DNA from: an uncultured Oscillospiraceae bacterium | GTDB taxonomy: Bacteria > Bacillota > Clostridia > Oscillospirales > Ruminococcaceae | Length of the DNA stretch: 64,000 nt | Direction of reading: 5' to 3' | Assembly: GCA_900540595.1 (NCBI GenBank) | Contig: UQGL01000011.1 | Location: 5,346-69,345, forward strand | Shown: positions 52,260 through 61,369 of the stretch, piece by piece | How the letters are laid out: each line of letters begins with the position of its first letter | Position numbering within the stretch: position 1 is the first letter of the stretch | Notes under the pieces: generated by a model | The model's database searches: none | What the model was told of the DNA's origin: nothing | Seen by the model: the letters and a program-made list of their open reading frames with translations, nothing else | Translations under genes and position numbers: made by a program

Positions 52260-52306
52260 AGAGATACGGTGCAGGCTCCACAACCACAGCATCGTATCTC
52301 TTTTTC
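52260..52306 (+). terminator. Intrinsic terminator
   Basis: Stem AGAGATACG / CGTATCTC with a 24-nt loop and TTTTTCTT. Confidence 0.75.
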
Positions 52307-52408
52307 TTACTCTTCTATCCGCTATTTTTACAAAGTCTGATTTTGCTGCAGAAAAACGGAGGATTTTCCCTATTTAATAGGTAGAATCTAAAAAGGAGGT
52401 CTACCCCC

Positions 52409-53014
52409 ATGTACAAGCCACACACGATTGAGCAATACAAAATCCAACAGTTTCTGGATCATACCTTTGCTATGGAGCACTTTCTGGTCTCTCCATTATC
52501 CCGCTCCGCACTCATGCTGGAGGACAGATGCGGTGAGCGGATTGCCTTTTCCTTCTCAGACAACGAAGTGCGTGAAATCCCGATCCCTTCTGCGCCATCC
52601 CCGGACAAGGTGAAATTGTTCATCCGCAGCTTTCGGGCGCTTGGAGCTAAACCGCATCTGCGCACCTTTGAAGATGTTACCCGCTGGTGGCTGAATCACC
52701 CAAATCCGCTGACCTACCAACAGGCTCTCGGCCTGCCGGATGAACTTTACCGCCGTTTTCTTTCCTCCACCCCGATTGAAGACGAAGACGCCCAGCGTCT
52801 GGCCGCATCAGGGCTTGTTTCGGAAGATGCTTACCAGGACATTCAGCTCTGGTATCTCAACGGCAACACTGCTAACTGCTGGCTCGGCCCCCTCGGTATA
52901 GATGGAACAGGCAATCTCTATGCGCTGACCTTCAACTATGGTACACCCCGGGCCAAGGAACTGAAATTCTACCTGTTGGATGATTACTACCGCCACATGA
53001 ACCACATATTGTAA
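52409..53014 (+). CDS. Hypothetical ICE protein
   Basis: 201 residues, soluble, with no motif recognised. AAAAGGAGG 9 bases before the ATG. It lies alone between a terminator and the structured leader of the SSB-like gene. Confidence 0.5.
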   Translation: MYKPHTIEQYKIQQFLDHTFAMEHFLVSPLSRSALMLEDRCGERIAFSFSDNEVREIPIPSAPSPDKVKLFIRSFRALGAKPHLRTFEDVTRWWLNHPNPLTYQQALGLPDELYRRFLSSTPIEDEDAQRLAASGLVSEDAYQDIQLWYLNGNTANCWLGPLGIDGTGNLYALTFNYGTPRAKELKFYLLDDYYRHMNHIL

Positions 53015-53053
53015 CTCGCCGGGCCAAAATATCTATATATAGTATTATATCAC

Positions 53054-53082
53054 TTGACAAATACAAGATATGGTGTTAAACT
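53054..53082 (+). promoter_or_regulatory. Promoter of the structured RNA and SSB-like gene
   Basis: TTGACA (53054-53059), 17-bp spacer, TAAACT (53077-53082). Confidence 0.78.
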
Positions 53083-53088
53083 TAATTT

Positions 53089-53248
53089 GTAATTGATTTT
53101 TGTGCGTTCCCCATGTGGGATACAGATGAAACATCTGTACCGCAAGGCCAAAAGCCCTGCATTGCACACGCAGTTAAGTTTGTATGCTGTATCAAGTGTC
53201 AGTGGTATTGCCACGCCCTTTTCGGGTTGGTATCCGCTGGCACTTTTT
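53089..53248 (+). ncRNA. Structured leader RNA of unknown class
   Basis: About 160 nt from the promoter to a T run at 53244-53248. It holds a perfect ACAGATG/CATCTGT hairpin (near 53120-53140), a GTGC/GCAC closing pair around 53102-53165, and a terminator-like final stem before the T's. It could be a riboswitch, an attenuator or a small RNA. It matches no class I can name. Confidence 0.55.
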
Positions 53249-53288
53249 ATATATAGATAGTAACGCCGATGGCGAAGAAAGGAGTGTT

Positions 53289-53696
53289 ATGGCACAAATC
53301 TATGTATTTGGCCGAGTCATGCACGAGCTTACTCCCAAAGAGAGCCAGTCAAAGCAGCCGTATGTTTGTTTTGATTTGATGGAACGCTCCGGAGGTGAAC
53401 ATCCGAACTTCTATCAAGTATGGGCCCGCGGCGACCAGGCTGCCCGGCTCACACGGCTCAAGGTCAAAAAGGGAAGCATGATCTGGCTCACTGGATCGCA
53501 GAAACTGGTGGATGTACGGCAAAAGGACGGGGCCACAGTCAAAAAGTTGAAAGTATGGCTGACGGACTTTGGCTTTCTTCCTGGGCAATCTTCCAGAGCA
53601 AAAGCGGAACATGAGCAGCATGACTCTGACGCAGCGGCAACCGCTCCAGCCCCCTCCGAGGTAATGGACGGCGACCGCGAATCCCTGCCGGAATAA
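53289..53696 (+). CDS. SSB-like OB-fold protein
   Basis: 135 residues. Beta-rich N-terminal OB-like fold (about 1-105, with YVCFDLMERSGGEHPNFYQV and KKGSMIWLTGSQKL) and an acidic disordered tail, the layout of single-stranded DNA-binding proteins. It lacks the usual C-terminal DDDIPF-like tip; it ends in RESLPE. Likely protects ICE ssDNA during transfer or replication. GGAG upstream. Confidence 0.65.
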   Translation: MAQIYVFGRVMHELTPKESQSKQPYVCFDLMERSGGEHPNFYQVWARGDQAARLTRLKVKKGSMIWLTGSQKLVDVRQKDGATVKKLKVWLTDFGFLPGQSSRAKAEHEQHDSDAAATAPAPSEVMDGDRESLPE

Positions 53697-53712
53697 AATC
53701 CGGCACTGCAAG

Positions 53713-53768
53713 AGGGACCGTATCAAGTTTTCAGAATGAACTGAAGCTTGGTGCGGTCCCTTTTTTTG
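53713..53768 (+). terminator. Terminator of the SSB-like gene
   Basis: Outer stem AGGGACCG / CGGTCCCT with an inner AAG-TTCAG/CTGAA-CTT part, then T7. Confidence 0.85.
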
Positions 53769-53805
53769 TTTTCAAGCAAAACTTAAAAGGAAGGACGGTA
53801 ACAAC

Positions 53806-54621
53806 ATGAGTAACGACAAAGGACTTTTGAGCGGCAGCATCACAATCCTGATCGGTGCTGTCATCGCCATCATGGCTTTGGTACGCGGACCCTGGCAAGC
53901 GTGGCTTCTGATAGGGGTATTTACCCTCTGGGGGCTTTGGGTCGTGCTGATCCTCCTGCTCCCCTATATGCAGCAGGCCAGGCGCCGCCGTCAGCGTCAG
54001 CAGAGGGAGCGCCAGCTCCATGCCGAGGGTATCGCGCAGAACACCTTTACGGTGCCGGAGCTTGAAGGGCCTGTACCAGACGATTTGCTGCTCCGCTATG
54101 CCAACCACCGGATTTTGACTTATCTGCGTTCATCTTTTCCCAATGCCTGCTTTGAGTGGTGTGAAAAGAGGCCAGCGGACTTGATCCGTAGCAACGGCAC
54201 AGGGCGTATCCGCCTTTACAATGTGGAGGCGTTCGACCATGCGGACATCACCTTCGGTAAGGACGCAACCATTCGCTGTGACCTGCTCAAGATCGTACCG
54301 CTGTCTAAAGCGGGGACGGAACAGGGGGAACAGGCAGACATCCCGCCCAACAAGCAGCCCATCGACCCGCGTATCTGGTACGAGAATAACGGGCGCACAG
54401 TCATGGAGACGCTGATTTCCGACCTGAACTCACGCGGCCACAGCAAACTCACACTGAAAGAAAACGGGGACATCTGCATCCAGCAGGGTGAAGAGCTTGT
54501 CCCACAGGAACATCTTTCCAACTTTCCGGCAAAGGTCTACTGGCCTCGTCTGGTGGAAGTGTTTGAGAGCAACGGTCTGGCTGCTGAAACAACAGCGCAG
54601 GGCATCCAGGTCTCCTGGTGA
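53806..54621 (+). CDS. Membrane-anchored hypothetical protein
   Basis: 271 residues: two membrane helices (about 8-52), a basic coiled stretch (RRRRQRQQRERQ, about 58-69), then a cytoplasmic domain with no recognised motif. Start of a unit leading to the DUF932 gene 32 bases later. Confidence 0.5.
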   Translation: MSNDKGLLSGSITILIGAVIAIMALVRGPWQAWLLIGVFTLWGLWVVLILLLPYMQQARRRRQRQQRERQLHAEGIAQNTFTVPELEGPVPDDLLLRYANHRILTYLRSSFPNACFEWCEKRPADLIRSNGTGRIRLYNVEAFDHADITFGKDATIRCDLLKIVPLSKAGTEQGEQADIPPNKQPIDPRIWYENNGRTVMETLISDLNSRGHSKLTLKENGDICIQQGEELVPQEHLSNFPAKVYWPRLVEVFESNGLAAETTAQGIQVSW

Positions 54622-54653
54622 CCGCCATCGTCATAAGAAGGGAGTGAAATAAC

Positions 54654-55727
54654 ATGAAATCAGGGATCAGTCTTGTGGAAATGGCACAGGAAATCCAGCG
54701 GCAGAACGATTTGAAGGCCGATTATATGCTGGACACCCGGAGTCTCCGGTTGGAGCCTTTTGGTGGCGGGCTATATCTCAACGCTTACGACCAATCCGGT
54801 GATTATGCCGTGGAGCCGCTGGAGGTCAACGCCATCGCACACAGGCAGATCGGAACGCACCTCAAGATCCCGGCAGCCTATTATGACAAGATGCTGGAGG
54901 AATACCCCGAGCTGCTGGCGCAGAATGTGAATGCCTGGTTCCAGCGGGAGCCGGCTGTGCGTATGGTTCGCACCATAGACGGCACAGCGCGGGCGTTTCT
55001 CAGCAACCGCTACCGGCGTATCGACAACCTCGATATTGCCGGGATTGTCCTTCCAGTCCTGCAGGAGATGGAAGGGATGCACTTCGAGAGCTGCCAGCTT
55101 ACCGACAGCCGTATGTACATCAAGGTTGTCAACACCCGTTTGGAGGCAGAGGTCGTACCCGGTGACATCGTGCAGTCCGGTATTATTATCAGCAACAGCG
55201 AGGTAGGCCTGGGCTCGGTGAGCATCCAGCCGCTGGTCTATCGTCTGGTGTGCAGCAACGGTATGGTGGTAAACGACGCCCAGACGCGCCGCAACCATGT
55301 AGGCCGTGTCAATGAGGCTTCGGAGAACTACCAGCTGTATTCGGAAAAGACGCTGGAGGCCGATGACAAAGCCTTCGCCATGAAGATCCAGGACACGGTG
55401 CGGGCCGTAGTAGACGAGGTGCGCTTTACCCGTGTGGTCAACATGATGCGGGAAGCCAAGGACGCCCCCATGAATACTGCCGCTGTCCCTGGCATTGTGA
55501 AGCTCGTAAGCAAGGATTTTCACATCACGGACGATGAAAGCTCCGGTGTGCTGCAGCGGTTGATTGAAGGCAACGATCTGACCTTATATGGTCTGTCCAA
55601 CGCCGTAACGCGCCACAGCCAGGATGTTAAGGACTATGACCGGGCAACCGCGCTGGAAGGCATCGGCTACAACATTCTCTCCATGCCGGCACGGCAGTGG
55701 AGCCGAATTAACCAGATGGCCGCTTAA
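54654..55727 (+). CDS. DUF932 domain protein (phage/plasmid-like)
   Basis: 357 residues of the DUF932 family found in phages, plasmids and ICEs, with conserved RTIDGTARAFLSNRYRRIDN (about 103-122). The role is unproven; often next to recombination genes. AAGGGAGTGA upstream. Confidence 0.8.
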   Translation: MKSGISLVEMAQEIQRQNDLKADYMLDTRSLRLEPFGGGLYLNAYDQSGDYAVEPLEVNAIAHRQIGTHLKIPAAYYDKMLEEYPELLAQNVNAWFQREPAVRMVRTIDGTARAFLSNRYRRIDNLDIAGIVLPVLQEMEGMHFESCQLTDSRMYIKVVNTRLEAEVVPGDIVQSGIIISNSEVGLGSVSIQPLVYRLVCSNGMVVNDAQTRRNHVGRVNEASENYQLYSEKTLEADDKAFAMKIQDTVRAVVDEVRFTRVVNMMREAKDAPMNTAAVPGIVKLVSKDFHITDDESSGVLQRLIEGNDLTLYGLSNAVTRHSQDVKDYDRATALEGIGYNILSMPARQWSRINQMAA

Positions 55728-55768
55728 ATGGCTGCCATCCATCAAAAAATTAACAGGAGGAATGAACT

Positions 55769-56614
55769 ATGTACGAACAGAACACTTCTATGGTGGCCGC
55801 AAACGAGCAGAACAAATTCTTGCTTCCGGCGATGGTGGAGGGCGACTTCAGCCGCGATGAGATCGCAGAAGATGCGGATGGGCTTCAGATGATGAGCTTC
55901 CAGCGGGTGAAGATTCCCGCCGGCGGCGCCCTGCAGTTTGAAGTTCCCACGGAAGATCCCGACAATCCGGATTATACCCGGACGCTGGAGGGCATCATCC
56001 TCTACAACCACTCTGCCTATACTCTGTGGCCGGAAGGCAGCGAGTATGACGAAGACACCAAACCGCTCTGCTCCTCTGTAGATGGCAAAACAGGGATCGG
56101 CGTACCGGGAGGTGCGTGTGCTACCTGCCCCATGAATGCGTATGGATCGGCCAAGGATGGCGGCCGCGGCAAGGCGTGCAAGAATATGAGGCATCTCTAT
56201 CTGCTGCGCAGTGGTGAATATATGCCTCTGCTGGTCTCCCTGCCGCCCACCAGCATCAGGCCGTTCAAGGAGTTCCTGAACAGGGCTTTTGTCTATCGCC
56301 AGCGTGCCACCTATGGCAGTCTGGTCCAGATCGGCCTCAAGAAAGATAGCAACGGCAGCAATGATTACAGCGTTGCAACTTTCCGCCTTTTGCGTGATTT
56401 CCAGGGGGAAGAGCTGGCCCAGATCCGCGCCTATGCCAATGTCTTCAAGGGGCAAATCAAAACTATCAACATTCAGCGGGCGCTGATCAATGAGGAACAG
56501 CGGGCCAACGATTGCGACTATGAGATCCCGGAATCTGCCACTGCGGCCCCGGCCTCGGATGGAAGCTATGTGGTCGGCGAGATCAACGGCGACTATGAAC
56601 AGTTGCCGGCGTAA
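55769..56614 (+). CDS. Cys-motif protein downstream of the DUF932 gene
   Basis: 281 residues with a putative metal site GACATCPMNAYGSAK then GRGKACKNM (about residues 112-138). Such proteins occur beside DUF932 genes in mobile elements. Possibly a DNA-handling factor; not assigned. AGGAGG before the ATG and a terminator after it. Confidence 0.55.
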   Translation: MYEQNTSMVAANEQNKFLLPAMVEGDFSRDEIAEDADGLQMMSFQRVKIPAGGALQFEVPTEDPDNPDYTRTLEGIILYNHSAYTLWPEGSEYDEDTKPLCSSVDGKTGIGVPGGACATCPMNAYGSAKDGGRGKACKNMRHLYLLRSGEYMPLLVSLPPTSIRPFKEFLNRAFVYRQRATYGSLVQIGLKKDSNGSNDYSVATFRLLRDFQGEELAQIRAYANVFKGQIKTINIQRALINEEQRANDCDYEIPESATAAPASDGSYVVGEINGDYEQLPA

Positions 56615-56651
56615 CTGTTTTTGTTGCGGCAATGCCGCATGATACATCATC

Positions 56652-56692
56652 AAGGGACACCTCCGGCGCAAGTCGGAGGTATCCCTTTTTTA
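56652..56692 (+). terminator. Intrinsic terminator
   Basis: Stem AAGGGA / TCCCTT with inner ACCTCCG/CGGAGGT and T6. Confidence 0.85.
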
Positions 56693-56712
56693 TTTAGAAC
56701 GGAGGAAAATTT

Positions 56713-57252
56713 ATGTTGTGTGAAGTACCGTTGACAAAGGAGCAGCAGGATTTTGCCGCTGAACACCATGGCCTGGTCTATAAATTTCTCAATGACAACC
56801 ATCTTCCAGAGAATGAATTCTATGATGTAGTTATCTTTGGTTACTTAAAGGCTGTCCAAGACTATTTTTCAAGGGAAATGTTGCGACAATATTCTTTTTC
56901 GACGATTGCTTGGAAGATAATGTATCGCAATCTGTCGAACTATTATCTAAGTCAAACACGCCGCAAGCGTAATGCAGAAGTCATCAGCATTCATCTGGGC
57001 CTATACTCGGATGGCGTTCCGCTGGAAGAGCTGCTGCCGGGTCAGGACCGTCTCATGCAGGAATTTGAAATGCAGCAGATGCTCCATGATCTGGCTTCCC
57101 ATGTTTCTGAACAACAGATGAAAATCGTCCGCATGAAGGGTTACGGCTATGGAATCAGGGAGATTTCCAGCCACGAAAAAATACCGATGAAACGCATCCA
57201 GGAACTTCTTGAGGAGGTCCATACTGTGTTTTTGAGGTTATGCCGCGAGTAA
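56713..57252 (+). CDS. Sigma-70-like or sigma region 4-containing regulator
   Basis: 179 residues with region 2-like (FYDVVIFGYLKAVQDYF and FSTIAWKIMYRNLSNYY) and region 4-like (MKGYGYGIREISSHEKIPM) parts. A second sigma-like protein in the element, distinct from the one at 50416. The N-terminal half is more AT-rich than neighbours. ACGGAGG upstream. Confidence 0.65.
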   Translation: MLCEVPLTKEQQDFAAEHHGLVYKFLNDNHLPENEFYDVVIFGYLKAVQDYFSREMLRQYSFSTIAWKIMYRNLSNYYLSQTRRKRNAEVISIHLGLYSDGVPLEELLPGQDRLMQEFEMQQMLHDLASHVSEQQMKIVRMKGYGYGIREISSHEKIPMKRIQELLEEVHTVFLRLCRE

Positions 57253-57290
57253 CCCTCTATCTACCACAAACAGAATGGAGGTCGAAGTAT

Positions 57291-57539
57291 ATGACGAAAT
57301 CAAAAAAATCTATTGTGATGCGCGGAGCACTTCTGCGTCCGCTGGTGATTGGACAGGGCGCACTTCTTCATGCAGGTGGTAAGATCTATCATACCTCCCG
57401 TGTGGTAGCCATCCACGATCAGTCGGATGATATGGTACGCTTTGAAACACTCAACTCCAATTACTGCCTCTCAATGGCCCCTTTTCCGCTGGCGGCCTGC
57501 AACCCGCTCCCGATGGTGAGTCTGGCCGCGTGCGCGTAA
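57291..57539 (+). CDS. Small hypothetical ICE protein
   Basis: 82 residues, no membrane segment, beta-rich (HAGGKIYHTSRVVAIHDQ). Located between the sigma-like gene and a terminator. TGGAGG upstream. Function unknown. Confidence 0.5.
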   Translation: MTKSKKSIVMRGALLRPLVIGQGALLHAGGKIYHTSRVVAIHDQSDDMVRFETLNSNYCLSMAPFPLAACNPLPMVSLAACA

Positions 57540-57588
57540 AGCGGTTGTAAGAAGATACCGGGGCAACAGAGCTTGTCCTATATGTTTT

Positions 57589-57624
57589 GGGCCGTGACGG
57601 ATTTTCCGCCACGGCCCTTTTTTT
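57589..57624 (+). terminator. Intrinsic terminator
   Basis: GGGCCGTG / CACGGCCC stem with inner CGGA/TCCG and T7. Confidence 0.85.
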
Positions 57625-57636
57625 CGGAGGATTGTC

Positions 57637-58320
57637 ATGGATAATCAAAAAACAATGGTAGTTTCAGTTCACGCCAAAGACTGTGTGGACTATCAGTGCC
57701 GCAGATGCGGTCAATGCTGCCGCCATATCAAAGATGCTGTGATGGTAGAGAGCCTGGACGCCTATCGGCTTGCAAAGTATCTGCGTACTCGTGAGCCCAA
57801 CATCTGCACCATAGATGAGGTGCTGTCTCAATACTGTGAGCCTATGCCGCTGACCAACGATTGCTTTCCCATCTTCGTACTGAAAACCACGGGGACGGAC
57901 GATTCCTGTATTTTTCTGAAGGGCGGGCTGTGCAGCATCTACGATGCACGCCCACGCACCTGCCGGCTCTATCCTTTTTCTGTAGGACCCGGCGAGCGAG
58001 GCCGTGATTTTGAATACTGCCTCTGCTTTGACCGCAATCAGCAGTATCATTTCAACGGCGGAAAGGTTTCCGTCAAAGACTGGTTTTATCGCAATTTCCC
58101 CAGAGCGGAGAAAGAGTATTTGAAACAGGAATATGCCGCTATCACGGAAATTGGTAAGCGGATGCGCTCGATCTCTCCGGAACTATGCAAACAGATGACC
58201 TTCCAAGTGCTGTTTTACCGATATTATAACTTCGATTTGGATCAGCCGTTCCTTGAGCAATACGCGCAGAACACCCGCCTGCTGTTAGAAAAGCTTCGGC
58301 AATTCGAGGTGGAAAGGTAG
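57637..58320 (+). CDS. YkgJ-family cysteine-cluster protein
   Basis: 227 residues. The N-terminal CRRCGQCC (about 21-28) and later Cys in GGLCSIYDARPRTCRLYPF match the YkgJ CxxCxxCC family thought to bind Fe-S or zinc. The role in ICEs is not known. CGGAGG upstream; starts a run of small genes. Confidence 0.72.
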   Translation: MDNQKTMVVSVHAKDCVDYQCRRCGQCCRHIKDAVMVESLDAYRLAKYLRTREPNICTIDEVLSQYCEPMPLTNDCFPIFVLKTTGTDDSCIFLKGGLCSIYDARPRTCRLYPFSVGPGERGRDFEYCLCFDRNQQYHFNGGKVSVKDWFYRNFPRAEKEYLKQEYAAITEIGKRMRSISPELCKQMTFQVLFYRYYNFDLDQPFLEQYAQNTRLLLEKLRQFEVER

Positions 58321-58329
58321 GGTGCTGTG

Positions 58330-58500
58330 ATGATGTATGCCTTGGAGCACCTGACCCGTCAAGGGCCAGGGCCTCAGTGGAAGCAATATGCTGTTTGTGC
58401 GAATAAAGACCTTTTAGAACGGATTTGCCGCAGTCAGCCCCGCCCGGATGAATGGCGTGTCAGGCTGTCTGTACAGCGGATGAAAAAGGAGGCCGCATAG
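58330..58500 (+). CDS. Small hypothetical protein
   Basis: 56 residues (MMYALEHLTRQGPGPQWKQY...), filling the gap between the YkgJ gene and the next gene, which begins 2 bases after its stop. GTGs overlap at the start; 58327 GTG is an alternative. No strong Shine-Dalgarno. Tight spacing supports it being real. Confidence 0.5.
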   Translation: MMYALEHLTRQGPGPQWKQYAVCANKDLLERICRSQPRPDEWRVRLSVQRMKKEAA

Positions 58501-58501
58501 T

Positions 58502-58942
58502 ATGAAAAACCACTATCAGGAGTTACGGGATCGCCAGCAGGAAGAGGTCAACGCCTTTCCCATGTTTTTTGCGTTCGATCAACGGCAGTTCGCAGAGGGA
58601 ATGCGCCGGCTCGGCCTGCGCCCTTCCGACATGAATCAGGTGTATGCTATCGCTGGCACCGGTGGATTTTACCGCAAAAGCGATGCGCCGAAGCTGCATG
58701 AAATGTTTGCCCGGCACCGCAAGGAGCTTGAGGAGGCCATTGCCGCTGATAAAGCTGGAGACAATTTCATTTATGAAATGTTCCTGACTGAACTTTCCAA
58801 CCACGAATACGGCTATACTGGCGATGTTCAAGACACGCTTGATGCCCTGGGTATCACTCCCCAATACATGGAGGCCATGCCTCAGCTGAAAGCTGGTTTG
58901 GACTTGGCCTGCCAAAAAGTAATGCAGAATGACTGTTTTTAA
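58502..58942 (+). CDS. Hypothetical ICE protein
   Basis: 146 residues, helical and acidic, no motif recognised. AAGGAGG upstream inside the previous gene's end. Part of an operon 57637-60213. Confidence 0.5.
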   Translation: MKNHYQELRDRQQEEVNAFPMFFAFDQRQFAEGMRRLGLRPSDMNQVYAIAGTGGFYRKSDAPKLHEMFARHRKELEEAIAADKAGDNFIYEMFLTELSNHEYGYTGDVQDTLDALGITPQYMEAMPQLKAGLDLACQKVMQNDCF

Positions 58943-58954
58943 GGAGGCCATGTG

Positions 58955-59410
58955 ATGGAGCAGCAACACTATTTCCCACCGCTTCATGGCGCTGTGGATT
59001 GTGAAAAATGCGAGGTGCGGGATTGCTGGTGCCGGGGAAAATTCCAACGGAATCGGCGCGATATGCCCCACACATCTGGAAGGTGCCCCAGGCTGCCTGA
59101 CCTCTGCGGTTTTGTAGAAAAGGAAGAACGCGAGCTGTATAAAGCGACTTTTATGCTCGTTCATGCAGAGTATGGCGTCGGCGGTCTGCATTTGACGCTC
59201 ACGATTCCCGGTCACAAGAGAAATCGGAAGATCTACCAGACCAAAAGCGGGTACTGGTACTGCAACCTGACCAGCGAGAAGGGGTGTCCAGAACGGCAGG
59301 TGTTGAATTTGGAGGGCTACCAGTCCAAAGAAGATATTCTGCGGCACATGAAAAGCCTTCGGACCGACTACTGCATTCTTCGCTGCAGTATGGAAGGTTT
59401 CACTGTCTAA
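58955..59410 (+). CDS. Cys-rich hypothetical ICE protein
   Basis: 151 residues. Cys groups CEKCEVRDCWCRG (about 17-29) and CPRL..C suggest metal binding. AAGGAGG upstream; start ATG 58955 preferred to GTG 58952. Function unknown. Confidence 0.5.
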   Translation: MEQQHYFPPLHGAVDCEKCEVRDCWCRGKFQRNRRDMPHTSGRCPRLPDLCGFVEKEERELYKATFMLVHAEYGVGGLHLTLTIPGHKRNRKIYQTKSGYWYCNLTSEKGCPERQVLNLEGYQSKEDILRHMKSLRTDYCILRCSMEGFTV

Positions 59411-59442
59411 ACTGTACCAAACCACATAAATGGAGGATACCC

Positions 59443-60213
59443 ATGAGTAAGCTGACCAAAAGAGAAATTCAGCTCCACGATCAGGCGGTTTGTCTCCTGC
59501 AGAAAGAACACCTTTCCCACAAAGATAAGCTTTTTATCTTTGAAAATTTCCGGGAAGACGCGGAGCACATCAATAGCAAGTCTGGTGCATTTTTTACTCC
59601 TTTTGGACTTGCCAACGATTTTACTCTCCAGATTCCGTGCCTATACGGAAAGACGATCAGAATTATCGACCTGTGTGCTGGAATCGGCGTACTGAGCTAT
59701 GCGGCACAGCTGGAATGCAGTGACCGCAGCCGCTGCTATGCCGATATTACCTGTGTAGAACTGAATCCGCACTATGTTGAGGTTGGTAAAAAAGTTGTGC
59801 CAGAGGCCACATGGATATGCGCGGATGTTCTTGATCCCTTTCTGCCTGACCTCTTGGGCCAATTTGACTTCGCGATTGCAAATCCGCCGTTTGGCCGAAT
59901 TGCAAACAATTACCGCAAAAGCTACATGAGCGGCGAATTTGAATACATGGTAATAGAGGCGGCCTCCCGTATTGCAAAGGAAGGTGCGTTCATAATACCG
60001 CAAATGAGCGCGCCATTCGTATATAGCGGAACGGAAGACCATCGCTGGCTTCAGGAAGGGCGTGCCAGAACATTTGAAAAAAGGACTGGGATTTTATTGG
60101 AGTTTAACCAAGGGATCGACACGGCCTACTATAAAAATGACTGGCATTGCACCGCGCAAATATGCGAAATCGTATGTTGTGACTTTGCAGGGACAGATAC
60201 CTCTGCCGCCTAA
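59443..60213 (+). CDS. SAM-dependent methyltransferase, adenine-N6 type
   Basis: 256 residues, Rossmann fold. SAM-binding IIDLCAGIGVLSY (about 69-81) and catalytic NPPFG (about 148-152), the (N/D)PP(Y/F) motif of N6-adenine methyltransferases. No target-recognition domain or partner nuclease beside it, so it is an orphan and may methylate DNA or RNA. TGGAGG upstream. Shape is like small methylases in ICEs that protect transferred DNA. Confidence 0.8.
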   Translation: MSKLTKREIQLHDQAVCLLQKEHLSHKDKLFIFENFREDAEHINSKSGAFFTPFGLANDFTLQIPCLYGKTIRIIDLCAGIGVLSYAAQLECSDRSRCYADITCVELNPHYVEVGKKVVPEATWICADVLDPFLPDLLGQFDFAIANPPFGRIANNYRKSYMSGEFEYMVIEAASRIAKEGAFIIPQMSAPFVYSGTEDHRWLQEGRARTFEKRTGILLEFNQGIDTAYYKNDWHCTAQICEIVCCDFAGTDTSAA

Positions 60214-60277
60214 AGGAGCAGGCGGTTTGTCCTCATGAACAACCAAGAAGCCGGTCCCTGTTCTGGGGCCTCACATA

Positions 60278-60312
60278 AACCGCTACAGGCCCGAAGGCAC
60301 TGGCGGTTTTTC
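60278..60312 (+). terminator. Intrinsic terminator
   Basis: AACCGC / GCGGTT outer stem with CAG-GCC / GGC-CTG inner part and TTTTT. Confidence 0.75.
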
Positions 60313-60333
60313 TCTATATGGAGGTGACGAATT

Positions 60334-60939
60334 TTGAATTTGCACGAAACAGAATATGGCCGCAGATTTTTTAATTCCCAGCTGCCCAGTCTCATCAAGG
60401 CTCTGGAGCGAATCGCCGAAAACCTGTCTGCTCCCAAGCAGTCCTTATCAGCCGATTTTGTCGCTGATCCGGATTTCCTTCATGACCTCTACTATGGAGA
60501 TTATGAGCCGAGCGTGTTCAAAACACAAAGCGAGCACCAGAAGCAGCTTAACCATAATGCTTCAATGGCGGAGGAACTCCTGCGCCAGAAAATGGGCAAT
60601 TCCCCGGAAGCCATGGCCGCCTTTGAAGCGTACCAGCTTGCCGCCGGTGAGTGCAGCAGCATTGTGGCCGAGCAGGCTTTTGAGTCCGGTTTTCAGACCG
60701 CAGTACAAATGCTGGTAGCCGGGCTTATACCGCCTGAAAACAAATTTGCCGCTGAAGTTCCCCTTACCACGCAAGAGCTCCGGAAGATGGACGGGGAACA
60801 AGTATTTTGTCTTGATATGAATGAGGAAGTCAGGGTTGTGGCCCGCAAAAAAGGATTCATTCAAGTCACCAACGACAAAGAGATCCATCGCATAACAGGC
60901 TTGACCTTATACCGGCATCGGCCAAGTTGGTGCCAATAA
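60334..60939 (+). CDS. DUF6809-like protein
   Basis: 201 residues from a TTG start with TGGAGGTGA upstream. The middle (DFLHDLYYGDYEPS) resembles DUF6809. C-terminal 60 residues form a separate small beta-rich part. Function unknown. Confidence 0.55.
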   Translation: MNLHETEYGRRFFNSQLPSLIKALERIAENLSAPKQSLSADFVADPDFLHDLYYGDYEPSVFKTQSEHQKQLNHNASMAEELLRQKMGNSPEAMAAFEAYQLAAGECSSIVAEQAFESGFQTAVQMLVAGLIPPENKFAAEVPLTTQELRKMDGEQVFCLDMNEEVRVVARKKGFIQVTNDKEIHRITGLTLYRHRPSWCQ

Positions 60940-60969
60940 AATTTTAAGAAATGCAATGGAGGACACAAT

Positions 60970-61326
60970 ATGAAGCTTTCTGAAGACGAAGCAAAGAGAT
61001 TTCTTGAGCGTCTTTGCCCTCTGCAGGAGACGGAACAGCAGCTTCTCTGCCCGCGGTGCGGCCGCAACGAATTATACTCCGGGCTGTATTTTTTCCTGAA
61101 CAGTTTGAGCAGATACGCTCATGTATATATCTGCGAAAAGTGCTGGATGGATGAGGCTCTGCGGGAAATAGACGGCAATCCAGTTCCCCTGACCAGTTGG
61201 AACGCAGTTCTTCCTTTTGTTTTGAGAGGCGAGATTCCTCCATCGGATAGCCCCTACCAAGACACCAATGCGTCTGCTGGCCCCGCGCAAACCGGAGAGA
61301 TTCACAATAGCGTTCAGACTGTGTAA
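60970..61326 (+). CDS. Zinc-ribbon-like hypothetical protein
   Basis: 118 residues with CPRC (about 27-30) and CEKC (about 55-58), a possible zinc ribbon. ATGGAGG upstream. Followed by a gene whose start is 44 bases after its stop. Confidence 0.5.
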   Translation: MKLSEDEAKRFLERLCPLQETEQQLLCPRCGRNELYSGLYFFLNSLSRYAHVYICEKCWMDEALREIDGNPVPLTSWNAVLPFVLRGEIPPSDSPYQDTNASAGPAQTGEIHNSVQTV

Positions 61327-61369
61327 AGCAAAGTCTGACCGTTGTGAAAATTATGAGGCACTGAAAACT

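Noticed and set aside
53089-53248. Cyclic-di-GMP or other named riboswitch in the SSB-like leader
   Set aside because: A short CGCAAGGCC stretch recalls the c-di-GMP class, but the other conserved parts are not there.
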